A stretch of 64,000 nucleotides of DNA from Galeruca laticollis (lineage: Eukaryota; Arthropoda; Insecta; Coleoptera; Chrysomelidae): assembly GCA_963921935.1 (NCBI GenBank), contig OY998176.1:179672445-179736444 (forward strand). The letters run 5' to 3'. Position 1 is the first letter of the stretch. Each line of letters opens with the position of its first letter. A model generated the notes under the pieces. The model was not told the origin of the DNA. It searched no databases and worked only from the letters and a program-made list of their open reading frames with translations. Position numbers and translations under genes: made by a program. Shown here piece by piece: positions 35,248-46,560 of this stretch.

Positions 35248-36022
35248 GGACAATTCGTGATTTGGAGCATATTGAATTTGAATGAATGTTGTCCGGAAAA
35301 ATTCCTCGAATATAAAGTACACAACCATATTCTATTTTTAGAAGCATCACAGAAACCAACTAATTCCACTGCACTTGCATTGGTAAACATCAAATTTCGA
35401 GGAATTTTTAGGATTGGCTTATTTATTAAACCACTTACGAACTGTTTCCAAGTTTTTAATAGATCATCTGGAAGTATTCCATCCCATTTAAGTTTGTAAC
35501 ACCACATCTTTTGCATAATGACCTTAGCTGCTACTAATACTGGACTAGCGAGTCCCAAAGGGTCATAAAATTTTGATATTAAACTAAGCACTTGCCATCT
35601 TGTTATGCATTGATTTATTTCAATTCTGGGAGAGCTTAATTTAAAATTATCAGAATCTGTATCATAAGCAACACCTAACGTTTTTACAGTAAAATTGTTT
35701 GTTACTATATCAACATCAATAAAAGTTTGTTTTCCTTTAGGAATATCATTTAATATTTCTGGAACGTTTTTGCACCATTTGTGCAAGGAACTGGAACGTA
35801 ATTCTAATGAAGAAATCAATTCTTTTTTCAGCTTGATCGTTTCCTCTATAGTATCATCACCTGCCAAAATATCATCGACATAGGTGTTATTTAGCAATGC
35901 GCGAGCCGCCTTTGGAAATTTTTTCCCTTCTGTTCCACTAGACATCTTGCGGCTAAGAATGATGAACTTTTTAAGCCATAAGTTACGGTTTGCAGCTGAA
36001 GGCATTGTAAAATACCATGGGG
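35248..36022 (-). pseudogene. BEL/Pao pol: reverse transcriptase, C-terminal half
   Basis: The catalytic box is NNTYVDDILAGDD. It is followed by KLKKELISSLELRSSSLHKW, ITRWQVLSLISKFYDPLGLA (the Pao-specific region after RT) and ELVGFCDASK. Near 35950 the frame shifts; upstream, TVTYGLKSSSFLAARCL is readable in another frame. The piece is bounded on the right by the 36023-36036 target duplication and on the left by the fold-back element. Confidence 0.9.
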
Positions 36023-36036
36023 CTCCCTCCACAAAA
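36023..36036. repeat. Target-site duplication (left copy) of the gag-only retroposon
   Basis: CTCCCTCCACAAAA here and CTCCCTCTACAAAA at 41387-41400 differ at one base. Removing 36037-41386 plus one copy rejoins the BEL RT reading (PLQNIL before, WREPHGILQ after). Confidence 0.85.
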
Positions 36037-36749
36037 AAGAGAGAGAAATTCGAAGATTTTCAGAGTTGGGGTTTGTGAATGTTTTAATTTTTGGTTTTTT
36101 GTGTTGAGAGAGCGGCAGGAACAATCAGTAGCGAAATTGATGATTTATGTGAGAAGGTGGTTTTAGAAGTGTGTAGGATGGGGAATTTAGAAGTCTCTAG
36201 TGAATGTCGAATATGAATAAGACGAACCACGTTACGTTGCGGATAATTAAGAGAAGACGGAGGGGTGGTTGACATTGTTGGGAACTAGAAAATGTTTTTG
36301 GGATTGGGTGTCTCCGTTGTCATGAGAGTTAATAAGAAGAGTTAGGAATGATTTTGAAATGTTTGAGTTTCATTTCGAATTTGTTTGAAAAGTGACAAGG
36401 AGACATAGAAAGATGTGTAGATGATGTCTGGTGGTGGCGACTGACTTTTTTTCGAATTCGAGGTGAGGAATTTGTTGGTTGGGTGTATTTATCTGTGGTG
36501 AAGTGGTTTGAATGTGGAAATGTTAAATTTTGTGAATTATTGAATATTGAATTTTTGTGATTTACTTGTTGAAATATAAATATTTTGAAATGACTTGTTA
36601 AAATATTGAATGGTTGGTTGGCTTAATAATAATCTCAAATATAAAAACTTCGTCGTACGTCGGCCATTTGACTAGCGAATAAATTCACTATGCAACAGGA
36701 AAAATCGTGGAAAACCTGCAGCACCGACGGGGTGGATTGGGCTCGCGGT

Positions 36750-39700
36750 TCAAGTTGAATCGCTTTCGCTCCTGATGGAAGTGAAAGCAAAGTGAGCACA
36801 CCTGCCTATAATTATTTTAAAACAGTTGTGTCGATAGAAGGAAGGTTTTAGATGGTGAAGTGTATCGGCTATGACGTCCCTTGAGTTAGGGATGGCATTC
36901 ATTAGTGTGACGGTGAGAATTTCAATTAAGATTTTGGTATCGGTTGAGAGATCGTAAGGAGCTGGTGACTTTTCAAGAGTGACTGGATCGGTCTCTCGAG
37001 GGGTTTTGGGTGTCGATAACCTGTGGAGGCAGCGAGGGTGGAAGGCGGGGTAAGGACCACCGCAATTTTTGCATATCGGTCTAGACCGAGAAGATTCGGA
37101 GTAATATCCGGTTTGGGTTCATCGACTGCAATACTTAGGGACTGGGGGTAGCGGGTTGGTGTTGGATGGCTCGCACCGATGTGGGAGACCATGAAATGAG
37201 AGGCCGGAAATAAGGGCCTGGTGGTAGTGGGTTTCGGAGGTGGTAACGATGCGAAACATCGATGTGGGCTTATTGGTGGCCTAGGCGACGATTCGCCAAG
37301 TTTTGAGGAATGGAATTTGTTGGTTGTGAAAAATATCTTTGCATTCTTCGAGGCTGATTGTGGTGTCTACATTTCTGCAGACGAAAGAGAAGGTGGATAT
37401 AAGAGTTTTGTTGGCTTGACGGGGCGGACGTTCGGTGGAGTTGAGAACGTTGATGGTGATGTTAGAATCACCAGTAGAGTTGTGTATTCGCCTCAGAAGT
37501 GTTGAGACTGACATGGGGAAGGAGGTTTTCAGAAGCGCGGTTCTGTTGAAGTTGGCTTTAAGATAGAGAATTTGTCCGTTGAGGAGCTCGAGAGTGTTTA
37601 AGAGGGTGAAAAGGGCTTTTTGTGTGGAATATTGAGATGTAAGATTTCTGAGGTTTAGGGTTTGTATGGTGTTGTGTGTGGGGGTTGTCGTAGAGTGATT
37701 GATTTTGTCGGATGTTGTGGATCGGCTCTTAGTTTTACCGACGAGGGTGAAACCATCCTCGTTAGGGACAGGAGGTTGTCGTGTGACTGAAGGTGTGGGG
37801 GATTGAGATCTTATGGAGGAAGCGTAAGACCTTGTTGGGGATGTGTATGCAGTTTGTGTGTATTGTCGTTGGGGAGAGTGTTCTGACGAAAATGGTTTGC
37901 GTATGGGGGATTAGAATCTTACGGAGGAAGCGTAAGACCTGGTGGAATCTGCGAAGGGTTGGTTTTGGTGTTTGTGTGTTTGTCTTGAAGATTGAGGTGA
38001 AGAGGATGTGTTATGTTAGGTTTCGAGAGCTTAATAAATAAATTCACTAGGGTAAAAGATCAACAAAAATCATGTCTTGACCATATATTCTTCAAGACTA
38101 ATATAAATAATTATAAAAATATTCCGATAATATTACAAACTAGTATCACTGACCATTTTTCGATCATAAATCATCTTGTACTACCTGAAACAAAACTAAA
38201 TATTCCATCAGAAAGAACAAAGGTTATATTCGATATGAAAATGTTTCAAAATCAAATTAATCAAGAAAGTTGGCAGGACATTTATAACAATAATGACATA
38301 GATATTTGTACAGAGGCATTTATAAATAGGTTTAAATTTTACAGAGACAAATCAACAATAACAAAAAAAATAAAAAAACTGACATCAAACGTAAAAACTG
38401 GATTACGCCAGCTCTTGTAACTTATGTTAATGAAAAAAATAGGTTATATAAAATAATGACGCATAATTACACACCACATAATATATTGGCTTTTAGGAGA
38501 TATAGAAATTATTTAAATACATTAATGAAGCAAGCTAAATCATATTACTTCAATAAAAAAATAGATGACAATAGGAATGTTGGAGGGAAATTGTGGGAAT
38601 GTGTTAAGGAAATCTCAGGCACCCAACGACAGAAAGAGCCAATAAATGAAATTATAACACATACAAGTACTGTAGTACATAACCCAAAACAAATTGCAAA
38701 TGCATTCTGTGAACACTTTACAAACGTTGGAAAAAGATGGCTAACAAGATAAGCAATGAAAATGTGATGAAAAATATTAAGCAACAAAAGATATCTAAAA
38801 CAATCTTTCTTTCAGACACTGATGTAAAAGAGGTAATAAAAACCGTGATGAATTTGAAAAATAATAAGTCACCGGGGCTAGATGGTATACGATCAGAAAC
38901 TCTTAAGGCAGTAAGTACAGAAATTGCACCTGTGTTAACATTCCTAATAAATAAATCAATAAATGATGGTAAGTTTCCAAAAATATTGAAAATTGCAGAA
39001 ATTTTACCCCAGTTTAAAGATGGAAATCCTAAGGAAACTTCAAATTATAGACCAATATCATTAATTTCAAATGTAAGAAAGGTATTTGAAAAAATAATAC
39101 AAAAACGAATCGTATCGTTTATAAAAAAATATAACATATTATCAGACAAACAATACGGGTTTCGTGAAAACGTGTCGACGTCGGATGCAGTGGCTAGGTT
39201 GCTGGAGATGATAAGTGGTGCTTTAGATAAAAAACAGCCATCCATTGTCATCTTTGTTGACTTGGCTAAGGCATTTGACAGTGTCGATCATAACAAGCTT
39301 TTATTGGTTTTAGAGAATGCAGGATTTAGGGGTATGGCTTACAAGCTACTTGTGAGTTATTTGCACGAAAGAGTGCAGTGTGTGAATGTTGGTGGAGCCC
39401 ACAGTGAATTCAAAATTGTAAAATATGGAGTACCCCAAGGAACAGTCCTGGGACCAATCCTCTTTAACCTATACCTTAATGATATATTTTTTCAGGACAC
39501 AAAGGGAGAAATTGTGAGCTTTGCAGATGACACCGCTGTATTCTATAAAAATGACAGTTGGTTGGCTCTCAAGAATGATATCGATATCGATTTTGTTAAA
39601 GTAGTTGATTTTTTTGAGAACAGACTACTTACAATAAACTATAAAAAAACCTTTTTTTGCCGTTTACTTCATACAGCACCGGCTTGCCACCATTTGAGCA

Positions 39701-41049
39701 AATATCTATTACTGTGTCCACAAGAGAAATGTTTCATATCAAAACATCAAATAAAATTAAATATCTCGGAATTTTCCTTGATTCCCATTTACGATGGGAT
39801 CACCAAGTAAATTATTTAATAAAAAAACTTAGATTTGTACTATATGAACTTAAATATCTATCTAATATTCTAAAATTATCTTACCTTAAAATTCTTTATT
39901 ATGCACTGGTCGAGAGCCACCTAACATATGGTCTTCTTGCTTGGGGATCGGCTGGGGAGACTCTCATCGAGTACCTACAAAAAGTCCAAAAAAGTATATT
40001 AAAAGTGTTATTTCACAAACCCAGAACCTACCCTACAACTCAGCTCTACCAAGAAACTGGAGTACTTAACATCTGCCAACTATATGTTAAAGTCATTTTA
40101 CTAAAGCAATATAAAGACAAAGCCACTCTAAAGGCAATTCAACATAGTTATCCAACCAGATATAAGGAAAGTGCTGCCGAAATACCATTAATGAAAAAGG
40201 CTATAGGTAAAAAAAGTTTTACATACCTGGCTCCAAAGTTATATAATCAATTACCGTCTGATTTGAAAAAAATTAACTCTTCAAGTCTATTCAAAAAAAA
40301 AATAAAGAACTGGATCCTATCTTTTCCGGCCGATATAATGCAAAACTTTATTTCTCCTCGAAATGAAACTTATTATAGTCTGTCAATTTTATCGTGATTT
40401 GTACAACCTGAAAATTTTTTGTCTTATCGATATTCTGAATGATTTTACTTACGTTTTTGTTGTCGTTTGGTGTTCTGTGTTCTATATTTACATTCTTTGA
40501 AATATTCCCATATATGTTTAGGATGTTTGTCTTTGTAAATGATGTCTTTTTGAATTCTGTACAACTACTTCTTATGATAAATGAACTATCACATTCACGC
40601 ATAAGCCTTGCTTTTGTGAATGTACGCTCTTTTGCGATGAAAATGAATGACTACTTATTTACTCAACTTATTTTAATGTGCTTGTATCTTTTGAATGTAT
40701 ATTTAATTATTGTAACTGTAACTGATGCAAATAAAGATTATTATGTGTGGGTAAGGGAATAGGGAATTCCTTCTCGTAGCGGGCAAGATTTTCTTGGGAG
40801 ATGGGAATCGTGAGGAGTTTCAGGTTGTCTTCGTACTCGTGCGGATTGAATTGGGGGTGGTTAGAGTTGATTGAATGGAATAAGTTTAGTTCGTATTGTG
40901 TGAGAGGAGTAGGTTTGGTAGATTATCTGCGGCGTGAGTGATTTGAGGATATTGTTGGTAGTGGAGTAGTTTAAGATGTGGGGGCGAAAGCTAATATCGA
41001 CAGCGGACTCACTGCCGGAGGGAGTTGCCTCCCTAGATAAAGGTTTCAT
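36750..41049 (-). pseudogene. ORF1/gag-like protein of the gag-only retroposon (split by a LINE)
   Basis: The N-terminus (41049 to about 40757) begins MKPLSREATPSGSESAVDIS. After the inserted LINE the frame resumes near 38030. It has a Ser/Thr/Pro-rich part with an in-frame 108-bp duplication (37796 and 37904), then TLISTFSFVCRNVDTTISLE (about 37290-37430), and a single cysteine knuckle CKNCGGPYPAFHPRC (about 37025-37075) in which the usual His spacing is altered. It stops at 36750-36752. Such proteins bind element RNA and DNA. A few in-frame stops show decay. Plus-strand frames over this region (for example 37221-37505) are its antisense shadow. Confidence 0.7.
38031..40745 (+). pseudogene. 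Jockey/CR1-group LINE, 5'-truncated, three frameshifts
   Basis: It starts within the endonuclease (LINKFTRVKDQQKSCLDHIF, then ITDHFSIINHL). The linker is in a second frame (about 38405-38750) and RT in a third from 38737: NNKSPGLDGIRSETLK, SNYRPISLISN, FVDLAKAFDSVDHNKL, YGVPQGTVLGPILFNLYLND, and SFADDTAVF with catalytic DD. A frameshift in the T-run at about 39650-39656 moves the rest to the frame ending at 40397 (KYLGIFLDSHLRWDHQVNYL, LTYGLLAWGSAGET). A 3' UTR with AATAAA at 40729 ends it. The tail is short and I could not define a clean target duplication. It lies antisense in the gag-only element. Confidence 0.88.
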
Positions 41050-41386
41050 GACTTATAGTTTTCTAGAGTTTTATATTACCTGAGTGCTAAGTGTCCTTCT
41101 TTCTTCAGGTTAGTATGGCTTGCTTGTTGAATCTAAAATAGAACAAGATTAATGCGATGTTTAATGATTTCATAAATAAAATTTGTTTCTAGAGAAACAA
41201 TTGGGTTTACACTTCCAAGTGTATTTGGAGGAACTGTCGAACTGAGAAATTCGGTAGAGCATGTGGTTTGACGGGGTTTAATCGATGGAGGCGTCCACGG
41301 TGCCGGCGAAGTCGCGGTGAATCGGTTTAGATCAGTGACCTATTCTTGCTGTATCACCTTCCTCAGGCGATGGACTGGCGCTACTC

Positions 41387-41400
41387 CTCCCTCTACAAAA
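41387..41400. repeat. Target-site duplication (right copy) of the gag-only retroposon
   Basis: Partner of 36023-36036 with one mismatch. Confidence 0.85.
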
Positions 41401-42684
41401 TATTCTGAAGAGGACGGTTCTCAGGAAAGGCACATATAACAAATTTGTATGTTCTAAATAGTATTAATATATCAAAAGATCACGTTGTACAACAGCACCA
41501 TTATAAAGAAATTCATTTATGCATTTTTAGACCTTGTTTTCATGCTTCCATCAAAAACTACCCGGAGTTTCATGCCTTTACTTTCGTCCCGAATGACTGG
41601 TTAATGAGCTATGAAATACACTGAACCATTATTTAAGTTATTAGAATCAATATTTACAATTTTTGCATGACCAAGCTTGATATATTCGTCAATAAATGAT
41701 TTATATTGCTTGAAAAGATCTGGATTTGATTTGAGTCGATTTTCTAAATTCTCAAACCGTTTAATGGCAACTGAGAATGAATCTCCTAAATTTAAGTTGT
41801 TTATATTATGTTTCAATGGCAAACTTACTTGAAATTTGTTATCTAACACTTGAACAGAATTTCTAAATTCATGCTCACAAGCTTCCTGTTCACTGGAATA
41901 TTCATGAAAAATATTGGGAATCTTCTCAACTTCCCAAAATTGAGATATAGTTTTGTTGAGATCATTATATGTGTCATGTAATGTAATAAAATTGCATGAT
42001 CGATTTGTAGGAACGCATCCACTAACAATGTAACCACAAAGTGTATTTTTTAAATATAGGGTGTCACATTTAATTATTTGTGACAAGAAAATTTGAAATG
42101 AAGCATTTACACTCAATAGGTCAATGTTTCCCGTTTGATTAAAATTGTCATCTGACAAAGTAGTATATTTTGGAAAGTTTAATTTTGATTTGTCAAAAGT
42201 TATGTGAGGTAACTCACTGGTGATTAAATCAACAACTGCGCACTTGATATTGGTGGTGTAATCATGAGAACATGATTCTACCTTTGAAACAATAGAGTTT
42301 TGAATTTGAGTTATGTTTTCTGAAACACCAACAAGATTGATACAATTATTATATGGTTTAAAATTTAATTTTTCTACCAAGCTACTAGTAACTAACGACA
42401 TCTGAGAACCCGTGTCAATGAGTCCTCGGGCATAAATATATTTGAAAGAAATGAAAACGACGAATACTCAGTGTGTATTTCATTCACTCAATTTGCATCT
42501 AGTGTGTACACCATATCCACAGGCATTTCTTATAAATATATTTGCCATCCCTGGCCTTAAGTTTAATTTTTCCCGTTGGTATAAGCACTATTTGATTCTG
42601 AGTTTGAACTGAGTTGAAAGTGATTACCTTGCTATCTGCTTCAGACACCCTTTCAGCACTATTTACCTTGTCGAAATGCAGCAA
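41401..42684 (-). pseudogene. BEL/Pao pol: aspartic protease and N-terminal part of RT
   Basis: On the minus strand a lead-in (IVLIPTGKIKLKARDGK) is followed by the protease active site ARGLIDTGSQMSLVTSSLVE (near 42400-42430) and the long DUF1758-type domain. FWEVEKIPNI marks the start of the RT region, and NSVQVLDNKFQVSLPLK follows. After a stop near 41601 the RT fingers remain readable (KLRVVFDGSMKT, LYNGAVVQRD) to the insertion at 41387-41400. The downstream RT half lies at 35248-36022. Confidence 0.85.
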
Positions 42685-43806
42685 TGTGTTCTTTATGGGA
42701 CATGTTACATCTGAATCTCATCTTGCATTTGTTAGCATGACTATTCAGGCACAATCTGCAAAATTTGTGTTTTTCTACAAATGAAATTCTTTCCCTTACA
42801 GGAACTGACCTGAACTTTCTGCAGTTATGCAATTTATGGCCCAGAAACGAACAAAATGAACATTTATCTGATTTAGACCTGGTAATTAGATGAGAAAAAG
42901 ATTTTCCTTTACTTTTATTTCCGGGCACATTATAGGTAGCTTCTAATGCTGTAGCTCTATTTTCTGAATATAATAAAAATTCGTTTAAGGTTGACAATTT
43001 AGAGTTATATCTATCAATTTGTTACGACCTGTTTGTATACTGATCCGTCTCCCTAGACAATATGCAGGTAAACAGCATATCCCAGCTTTCAACAGTTTGT
43101 CCCAAATTTTTTAGGGCACCTACTTTCTGTCTTATCTGGCTGACAAATTCCCTCAAAGTCTGAGCTGTTCCTTTTTGCAAATTAGGAATATCTAATATTA
43201 AATATATATGAGAATTTATCAACATCGTTTCGTTGTTATACCTTTGGTTTAAAATGTTTAAAGCAATTATATGAAGAATTAATTAATGGTAGATTATTTA
43301 CAAGAGATAGCGCTTCACCTTTGAAATAGTTTCTTAAATATAACAGCCTGTCTACCTCCATTAACTGTTGATTTTTGTCAATTACAGCAGTAAAAGTTTC
43401 AATAAATGATTTAAAATTCGTGAGGATTTTACCATCGAATAATGGAATGTCAATAGGTGGCAGTTTTGTTGTAAAAATATCATTTTTATAAATCTGCATG
43501 CTATTATGAGAACGTTTACCTGAATCTTTGTCATGAATCCTTTTCAATATTAGCTATCGAATCAATATATTTATCCTAAATATCATCTAAACATAAAATT
43601 TCAACACGAATGTCCTTGATTTTAGTAAATGCTTCTTGCAGAAGCTCCTTGCGTGCACTTAATTGCTCAGTTTTTTCTTCACTAAGAGGATCGTATCTAT
43701 GCGCAACAAGAAATCGTTCGATTCGAGCTATTGTCTCTTCTGCCTGCAATTGTTTAACCTTGAGGCGTTCAATGTCTTCTTTGTTCGCCAAGGTTAATGA
43801 TGACAA
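42659..43806 (-). pseudogene. BEL/Pao gag with two zinc fingers, broken
   Basis: This is the gag-type protein that packages element RNA. It starts at ATG 43806 (SLTLANKEDIERLKVKQLQA, a coiled-coil N-terminus), meets an in-frame stop near 43576, and continues in shifted frames: PPIDIPLFDGKILTNFKSFI (43236-43547), the typical BEL/Pao gag core, then 43022-43225. It ends with two cysteine/histidine fingers at 42659-42997 (CSFCSFLGHKLHNC and CRLCLNSHANKC). Breaks separate all the pieces. The 5' non-coding leader between it and the LTR is about 200 bp. Confidence 0.85.
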
Positions 43807-44013
43807 ATGGAAACTAATTTATGACCTAAAAAACTAAAAACACACGTTACTGCACTATTGACTGTGACAATCTGGAGCAGATGATCCCTGACGTCCATTT
43901 TCTGTCCAAAATCACGGACAAACGGCTTCCCTCATAGGTTAGGAGAACACGTTGCCGAATCCAAATCGAAATAATTAAAAATGATAAATCCGTATCGAAC
44001 GACCAAAAATAAT

Positions 44014-44158
44014 GTAGGATGCATTATCAGTGGTATGAGCAATGTAGAGAGGACTGTGTGTTCTGGATTTCTGGTAAATAGACTCACCAATTTTTCTATA
44101 TACATACATTTACACAAAATTATTTACACAAATTATTTACACAAATATCTACACTACA
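44014..44158 (-). repeat. 5' LTR segment of the BEL element
   Basis: The minus strand begins TGTAGTGTAGATATTTGTG at 44158 and matches the 3' segment at 30592-30722 until an abrupt end at 44014. The beginning has extra tandem ATTTGTGTAAATA units compared with the 3' copy. Confidence 0.75.
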
Positions 44159-44391
44159 AAGATGGAAATAATTCAGAGCTTTGAAAGATGCCTCTAAGGC
44201 AGAGCTTTGGATATTTAATATTTGAAGGGGATAAAACCCACTAAAATGCGAACATTTGTTCGCTGCTCAAAATTAGCATCAGATCATTGCCATTTCTGAC
44301 ACATCCGTATATGCTGTATTCAACTGTCAATCAGATTGACCAATATATATTTTTAAGCGACAAATTGTCAACTTAAATTATCCCACTATGC
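44159..44391. other. Short segment between BEL and element C, probably element B
   Basis: No gene. By the nesting model it is inner DNA of element B left between two insertions. Confidence 0.35.
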
Positions 44392-44844
44392 AAATAAATA
44401 TTACAGTTATGTTAATTCAACATCACATTGTGATAATGTTCTTCCATTTTTTCCTCTTGTTTTCATCACATGCACATCTATACAACCGCTTATGCCCAGC
44501 TTGTGGCTGTTAACTTTTGTGATGTTTCAACTTAACTTCTCAGCGATGTTAAAGCGCTGCCTTTTTACATTACTGTGATGTTACTAGAACTTCTTCAAAA
44601 GGAAGCCTTTATAACGAACTGAAATCAACATTTCTGTTACATTCTGAAATGCCTTTTTACATCTTGTCGATGTTAATGCAATGTCTAAAAAATAACATCT
44701 TATCAATGATCTAAATGCGACATTTCAAATACAATACAGTGTATTCTCGTAGATATTGTATGGACATTGCTTAAACCTCTAAATAATATACCTCAAACCT
44801 TCTAGATGACATCCTATATATGTTCCTGTCCCTAATCAGCAAAT

Positions 44845-45864
44845 AGAGGGTGAACAACTAAGAACGCCGGCTGTCGGCCATATTTAAAAAAATAGCCATG
44901 GTTCAACTTTAAAAAAATACCTTCAGAAAAATGACCCTGAAAAATCGCTGGAAAATATTTTTTAGTTCCTAAAATATCTGCTATGGTGTGGAATCAGCAG
45001 TTCAAAAAATAATACTGTGATTATCTCCAAAAAAGACATACTAAGGTATCCTAGAAATACAATTTTTGATATATTGTTGCGAATATGAAATATGTAGTTA
45101 GAGACTTTTGGTCCGTATTTATAATGTAAGGGGTGGGGGAAGGTTCAACCCAAAAATCAAATGCCGTAACACTTTTTTTAATCGATATCCATGTTTTTGG
45201 CGTCATTTAAAAGAGTTTTTCCTCTTTAATAAGATATGCTTAACAAAAATAACAAAATTGGACAATAATGTCAACGCTATGTGGAAAAGTTGACAATTTT
45301 CCCATTTTCTCGGAAATTTCAAAGGTAATGAGGCATTTTTTAAATTCTGATGAAAAGGGGTTAAAAAAATAGGAGTCTATTCAAAGATATAAGATTTACA
45401 ATATCAGATATAAAAATTAAAAAAATGCTTCAATTTACATTTGAAATTTCTGAGTGGATACAGAATTATCTATTTTTGTTATCAATCTTAATAAAGAGTA
45501 AAACTCTTTTAAATGCAGCTTAAATCATTAATATCGGTTAAAAAACGAAAAAGTTATACATTTGTTCATAAGTTTGAACCATCCCCACCCATTATTTGAA
45601 GAACCATGGCAAAAAATCTCCTCAATTAAATTTATTCATAATCTCATCAAGATTTCAAAAATTGTATTTTTAGGACACCTTTAGTATGTTTTTTGGAGTA
45701 TTATGTTTTCGAGTATTCATTCCACCCATAGCGGATATTTCAGAGACCGCAAGATATTTTCCTGCAATTTTTCAGGATCACTTACCTAAAGGTAATTTTT
45801 TTGAAAGTTGTACCATGATTCTTTTCTGAGATGTGGCCTACAGTCGTTCTTAGTTGTTCATCCT
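44845..45864. repeat. Near-palindromic element with about 0.5-kb arms inside element C
   Basis: GGTGAACAACTAAGAACG at the left and CGTTCTTAGTTGTTCATCC at the right are the outer ends. Similarity between arms continues inward, for example GGGGTGGGGGAAGGTTCAA (45126 on) against the reverse complement of TTTGAACCATCCCCACCC (45580 on). Loop small, near 45350. No coding sequence. Confidence 0.75.
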
Positions 45865-46317
45865 GTACATTTAAAATAAAATAGCAAAAAAAGCAATACA
45901 GGATTTAAAACGTTTATTCACTATTAATGAACAGTACAGTAAATTTGAAAAACACAGTTGCAAAATTAAAAAAAAATATCTTGTCCAGGAATCCAACCTA
46001 AAAAAGAATAAAATTGTGTAATCATATTACATAACATGTCTGGAAAGTGGAAACTATTGAACGCATTCAGTGAAAGCAAGAAATAAAAAAGGGTATATTA
46101 ACCTGTAGTTACCATAACGTAACATATTTGAAACTGAATTAATAAAGTTTAACGGATACACATACATTACAGCAGGTTTACAGAAAATTTATTAGAATAG
46201 TTTTTTAATTATATTAAGACTAATAAAAAATTTACACCATAAAGATTTGATGAAACATTATGTTACATCAACAGAAATCCAATCTGATCAAATAAAATTC
46301 TATCGTTTACTTACGGT

Positions 46318-46560
46318 TACTTTTTCTCACGCAATAGTGGCTGTTTCGAGTGCCTCAACCATTCCATAACGTACACTTCAAAATCCTTATCTGTGAAACA
46401 TTTACACGTGTTCTGAACAGCAGCTGATAAAACAATTACTTTATATCAAATTGTGCCCATGAAGACCTTTGATCCATCATCATAAACTACATCAAACTTG
46501 ATTTTCAGCCAATTGACTGGGACCCATTTTCCATAAGATACATGCGGGGTTCTTCAAAGG
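46318..46560 (-). pseudogene. Unrecognised coding remnant in element C
   Basis: On the minus strand a frame reads KWVPVNWLKIKFDVVYDDGS followed by KVFMGTI, a stop, and then CKCFTDKDFEVYVMEWLRHS to a terminal Lys-rich end and TAA at about 46319. It reads like a real protein end (balanced composition, good codon use) but I do not know the family. It may be an accessory protein of the CACTA-like element or a captured host exon. The frame at 47240-47428 could be an upstream piece. Confidence 0.35.

Larger units (their letters stand above)
36037..41386 (-). mobile_element. Gag-only non-LTR retroposon inserted in BEL RT
   Basis: Bounded by a 14-bp target duplication (36023-36036 and 41387-41400). 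On the minus strand it has a 5' leader of about 340 bp, one ORF1/gag-like frame from ATG 41049, and about 710 bp of 3' sequence after the stop at 36750-36752. No endonuclease or RT of its own is present. A plus-strand LINE (about 38031-40745) interrupts ORF1. Without it the element is about 2.6 kb. The 3' end has a pyrimidine-rich TTTCTCTCTC stretch rather than a clear poly-A. Gag-only elements moved in trans are known (HeT-A, HAL1). Confidence 0.7.
30330..44158 (-). mobile_element. BEL/Pao LTR retrotransposon, interrupted twice and decayed
   Basis: On the minus strand the order is LTR segment (44158-44014), gag, zinc fingers, protease, RT, RNase H, integrase, C-terminal domain and LTR segment (30722-30592). 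Pol follows the Pao arrangement (DTGS protease, YVDD reverse transcriptase). Two insertions split pol: a gag-only retroposon inside RT (36037-41386) and a fold-back DNA element before RNase H (32696-35244). Stops and frameshifts occur throughout. The left boundary is uncertain because the recognisable LTR similarity stops at 30592. Confidence 0.85.

Noticed and set aside
37221..38041. Gly/Val-rich plus-strand frames
   Set aside because: Antisense of the retroposon gag on the minus strand, which carries the cysteine knuckle.
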